NCBI GenBank assembly: GCA_947461495.1 | Contig: CANHLV010000002.1 | Location: 1-24,787 of the forward strand | DNA length: 24,787 bases | Source of the DNA: Chitinophagaceae bacterium | Lineage (GTDB): Bacteria > Bacteroidota > Bacteroidia > Chitinophagales > Chitinophagaceae | Direction: 5' to 3' | Shown here: in pieces, positions 22,329 to 24,787 of the stretch | Numbering within the stretch: position 1 is the stretch's first letter | Layout: every line of letters starts with the position of its first letter | Position numbers and translations under genes: made by a program | Notes under the pieces: model-generated | What the model was told of the DNA's origin: nothing | The model's input: the letters and a program-made list of their open reading frames with translations, nothing else | Databases searched by the model: none

Positions 22329-23255
22329 CTAATGATTATTTTCTTTTTCAAAAGCTACAGCAATTTTTGCAGCAAGACTAGCATTGTGATGAATCAAAGC
22401 AATATTGGCATCAAGACTCTCCCCTTTTGAATGATCAGCAATATGCTTCAATAAAAAAGGTGTGATTTTTTTTCCTGTAATATCATTTTCTTTAGCAGCA
22501 GCTAACGCTTGTTGAATATGCGTTTCAATTGTTTGGGCATCAACTTCCTGATCAGCAGGTACAGGATTGGCAATCAATACTGCGCCATTCAAACCCATCG
22601 TCCATTTTACTTTTAGCATCTTTGCCATTTCATCAGCAGTATCTATTCTAAGTGGCGAAATAAATCCGCTTTTTCCGGAATAAAAACTTGGAAACTCGCT
22701 TTGCCCATAGGTAACAACAGGAATGCCCTGTGTTTCAAGATATTCTAAAGTAAGTCCAATATCCAAAATAGATTTCACACCTGCAGAAACAACAGCTACA
22801 TTGGTATTCGCCATTTCAGTTAAGTCGGCAGAAATATCCATATTCATTTCGGCACCTCTATGTACACCGCCAATGCCACCTGTAGCAAATATTTTTATGC
22901 CGGCCATCGATGCAATTCTCATCGTTGCAGCAACAGTAGTGGCTCCAGGTAATTTATGAGAAATCACATAAGGCATATCTCTTAAACTCACTTTCCAAAC
23001 ATTAGGCTCTTTACCAAAATAATTAATCTCATCAATTGTTAATCCTACAAAGCATTTCCCATCTTTAATGGCAATAGTAGCAGGAATGGCACCTTCTTTT
23101 CTAACTGCATTTTCAACACTCAAAGCCGTTTCCACATTTCTGGGAAAAGGCATGCCGTGAGAAATTATGGTCGATTCAAGCGCAACTATAGGTATATTGT
23201 TATCAATCGCCTCTTGAACTTCAGACTTAATAACTAAATAATTATTCATGTTCAT
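22329..23255 (-). CDS. psuG: Pseudouridine-5'-phosphate glycosidase
   Basis: PsuG reversibly splits pseudouridine 5'-phosphate into uracil and ribose 5-phosphate, breaking the C-C glycosidic bond. The 308-residue protein has VALESTIISHGMPFPRN, WKVSLRDMPY, GGIGGVHRGAE and VSAGVKSILDIG. Lys161 in the last corresponds to the catalytic Lys of the E. coli enzyme, and Lys88 to a second active-site Lys. Its ATG overlaps the 3' end of psuK by 14 nt; a second ATG two codons on is also possible. The overlap indicates translational coupling in a two-gene operon, kinase first. Confidence 0.96.
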   Translation of the reverse strand: MNMNNYLVIKSEVQEAIDNNIPIVALESTIISHGMPFPRNVETALSVENAVRKEGAIPATIAIKDGKCFVGLTIDEINYFGKEPNVWKVSLRDMPYVISHKLPGATTVAATMRIASMAGIKIFATGGIGGVHRGAEMNMDISADLTEMANTNVAVVSAGVKSILDIGLTLEYLETQGIPVVTYGQSEFPSFYSGKSGFISPLRIDTADEMAKMLKVKWTMGLNGAVLIANPVPADQEVDAQTIETHIQQALAAAKENDITGKKITPFLLKHIADHSKGESLDANIALIHHNASLAAKIAVAFEKENNH

Positions 23256-24171
23256 AATAATATTTTCTAAAAGATGAAAGTAATTTTTCTTTTGTCACAG
23301 CAGTATCAACTGCTCCTTCAATTTGCAAAATATCCATGGCAAAACTATGTGCTATTTTTAAGCAATCGGGTTCATTATAATCATTAAGGTGGGCAAATAT
23401 CCATCCTGCTAAAGCTGCATCACCAGCTCCTGTTGAATCCTTTATATTGATATCCGGGACGCCTAATTCCATTTTAGAATCACGATTATAAATAACTGAA
23501 CCCTCACTACCCTTTCTTACCCAAATTTGATGGATTCCTTTTTCTAATAATGAAGCTGAATGTTGATCACTGTTCGTATTTCCGTCTTGCGATATCGATT
23601 GTAATTCAACTTCATTAGGCGTAATCATGAAAACACCGTTCAATAGCATTTCATTTATTTTTCTTGCCTTGATAACAGAAACCGGCTCAATAATCAGTTT
23701 CTTATTTTCCTTAAATGAAAAATTAGTTAACCATATAAGTGCTTCTATTTCTAAATTGGTATCAGCAACTAATAAATCAGCAGATTTAAAAACATCTTTT
23801 TTGCTTTCAAGAAAATCTGCTGTAACCAAATGGGTTAATGTATCTGTGCATACTGCAGTATATAATTGTCCATTCGGTTCATGAATGGCAACATATTTAC
23901 CAGTTGCTGCATCAGCACGAACGGAATATTTTAGTGAAAGTCCTAATTGAGCAAAATGATCAATGATATAATTGGCATCAGTGTCATTACCTAAAACAGT
24001 AATAAATTCGGTATTGATATCTAATAGTGAAAGATGCCTGGCGATATTTCCCATTACGCCACCAATATTTTTTTTATATAAAGATGGATTGGAGGTGGAT
24101 TGAATTATGGATTCATTACAATGATATAACTCATCAATTAAAACAGCTCCGATACATACTACTAAAGGCAT
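23242..24171 (-). CDS. psuK: Pseudouridine kinase, PfkB family
   Basis: PsuK phosphorylates pseudouridine to pseudouridine 5'-phosphate for PsuG. The product, 309 residues from the ATG at 24171, has the PfkB landmarks: GGVMGNIARHLSLLDI, FITVLGNDTDANYII, MITPNEVELQS and DSTGAGDAALAGWIFA with the catalytic Asp of GAGD. PfkB kinases take many sugars and nucleosides, but the overlap with psuG makes pseudouridine the substrate with good confidence. The start is notable: the ATG lies 3 nt after a perfect -7 box, so the mRNA may be leaderless. No nucleoside transporter is adjacent. Confidence 0.92.
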   Translation of the reverse strand: MPLVVCIGAVLIDELYHCNESIIQSTSNPSLYKKNIGGVMGNIARHLSLLDINTEFITVLGNDTDANYIIDHFAQLGLSLKYSVRADAATGKYVAIHEPNGQLYTAVCTDTLTHLVTADFLESKKDVFKSADLLVADTNLEIEALIWLTNFSFKENKKLIIEPVSVIKARKINEMLLNGVFMITPNEVELQSISQDGNTNSDQHSASLLEKGIHQIWVRKGSEGSVIYNRDSKMELGVPDINIKDSTGAGDAALAGWIFAHLNDYNEPDCLKIAHSFAMDILQIEGAVDTAVTKEKLLSSFRKYYYEHE

Positions 24172-24174
24172 GCG

Positions 24175-24206
24175 CAAATATAATCAATCTGTTTATTTTT
24201 GATTAT
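24175..24206 (-). promoter_or_regulatory. psuKG -7 box (TATATTTG) with overlapping 8-bp inverted repeat
   Basis: TATATTTG (24182-24175 on the minus strand) fits TAnnTTTG and ends 3 nt from the psuK ATG. An inverted repeat ATAATCAA-N11-TTGATTAT (24180-24187 with 24199-24206) overlaps the box and covers the upstream spacer, the position expected for a repressor site. No clear -33 box. Confidence 0.6.
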
Positions 24207-24226
24207 GGTTGGTAATATAAAACAAG

Positions 24227-24249
24227 AACCCCGAATCAAGTCCGGGGCT
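24227..24249. terminator. GC-rich hairpin upstream of psuK
   Basis: CCCCG (24229-24233) pairs with CGGGG (24243-24247). On the plus strand CTCTTTCT follows and on the minus strand TTCTTGTTTT follows. It could terminate a minus-strand transcript coming from beyond the window, insulating psuKG. Confidence 0.5.
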
Positions 24250-24520
24250 CTTTCTATGGTTTCAGTTTGTTGTTTTTTAACTCTTACTTTTCATTAGGAG
24301 TAGGAAACCATTGATCTTTTCATTGGATAAAATTGGATAATTTAGTTTTCATTACGGATTTAAAACGAACCTTCGTTTTGGGTACATCTATTATACGCTA
24401 AAAGAAAAATAATATTATCTGAGAGCTGAAATATTTTTGAAATTAAGTATAAAAACATTGGAAGTACTGTAGAAATACGTAGTAGAGTTACTTTTTTTGA
24501 TTATGCTACTTTAGTTAAAG

Positions 24521-24550
24521 TCAAAATTTAAAAGTAAAAAATAAAAAATG
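24521..24550. repeat. AT-rich dispersed repeat, copy 2 (copy 3 at 24714-24745)
   Basis: The core CAAAATTTAAAAGTAAAAA followed by ATAAAAAATG matches the minus-strand reading of the region after panB (10296-10325). A related run with CAAAATTTAAAATTCAAAAT lies at 24719-24740. Low complexity makes chance similarity possible, but the shared order over 20 or more bases argues for one family. Confidence 0.5.
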
Positions 24551-24705
24551 ATTGTAGCGAAAATTATAACCACGAATTCACGAATGTGATTTATTTGAAA
24601 TTGATAAGATAATAAGTAAAGAATATTTTTTTTAGCCCACCGTTTTTAACGGTGGGTGAAGTCCAAAATGATTGATGCGAAAATTGTAACCACGAATTCA
24701 CGAGT
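24548..24705. repeat. Two direct repeats of about 38 nt
   Basis: 24548-24585 and 24668-24705 share ATGATTG, GCGAAAATT and TAACCACGAATTCACGA at the same spacing, differing at only about four positions. The 82 nt between them holds a strong hairpin. Spacing between copies is 120 nt. Confidence 0.8.
24636..24656. repeat. 9-bp perfect hairpin between the direct repeats
   Basis: CCCACCGTT (24636-24644) pairs with AACGGTGGG (24648-24656) around a TTT loop. On the minus strand it is followed by CTAAAAAAAA, not a T-run; on the plus strand by TGAAGTCC. More likely part of the repeat than a terminator. Confidence 0.65.
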
Positions 24706-24787
24706 ATAAATTTCAAATTCAAAATTTAAAATTCAAAATGAAAAATGCAACATTCTCAATGGTCAATTTTTTAATTATGACTTTTAA

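Larger units (their letters stand above)
24250..24787. other. Non-coding, repeat-rich end of window
   Basis: No credible gene on either strand over about 540 nt. The stretch holds the direct repeats, hairpin and AT-rich repeats listed separately. The first 250 nt show nothing I recognise. Confidence 0.6.

Noticed and set aside
24172..24177. TTG start two codons upstream for psuK
   Set aside because: That TTG lies inside the TATATTTG -7 box and so would probably not be in the mRNA.

Overview
The window is about 24.8 kb of AT-rich DNA from a member of the Bacteroidota, most likely the Chitinophagales/Chitinophagaceae (inference). The evidence is a panC neighbourhood with a DUF4270 lipoprotein and a starch-synthase-like protein, TAnnTTTG -7 promoter boxes instead of classical -10 boxes, few Shine-Dalgarno sites, an RRM/glycine-rich RNA-binding protein, and a free-standing domain resembling type IX secretion sorting domains. 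I see no tRNA, rRNA, CRISPR array, transposase or phage gene.

Layout. 1-4069 (minus): 5' part of an RlmB-type rRNA methyltransferase, metK between two clear terminators, then an operon of a degenerate GT5 starch-synthase-like protein and a DUF4270 lipoprotein. 4172-13709 (plus): panC, a flippase-like membrane protein, ppk1, a Ppx/GppA phosphatase, panB, an ALDH7-type dehydrogenase and a secreted S8 protease. This stretch supplies pantoate and its condensation with beta-alanine (panB, panC; panD is not here) and makes and degrades polyphosphate (ppk1, ppx). 13975-17532 (minus): a four-ORF cluster of unknown function plus a cyclophilin. 17533-18432: about 900 bp without a recognised gene, holding repeats, a terminator, a sigma-54-like promoter and a strong hairpin. 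18433-19109 (plus): an orphan 82-aa sorting-domain-like protein and an RRM protein. 19118-21469 (minus): a YcbB-type L,D-transpeptidase and a lipoprotein. 21592-22323 (plus): a SIMPL-domain protein. 22329-24171 (minus): psuK-psuG for pseudouridine breakdown. 24178-24787: non-coding, with several repeats.

The best candidate for an undescribed system is 13975-16917. It encodes an exported Ppx/GppA-like (ASKHA fold) protein with a signal peptide, a single-pass membrane protein with coiled coil, Asn/Ser/Lys-rich linker and C-terminal beta domain, a 26-codon small ORF, and a helical, probably cytoplasmic protein. By prediction it would span the inner membrane. It is bracketed by inverted copies of a MITE-like repeat, one of which supplies the stop codon of the last gene. 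A canonical cytoplasmic Ppx and ppk1 lie 6-7 kb away, so the window carries two Ppx/GppA-fold proteins in different predicted compartments.

Second in interest is the 18036-18681 unit: a TGGCAC-N5-TTGAA element placed so that transcription would begin at an 11-bp perfect hairpin, about 370 nt ahead of the orphan sorting-domain-like ORF.
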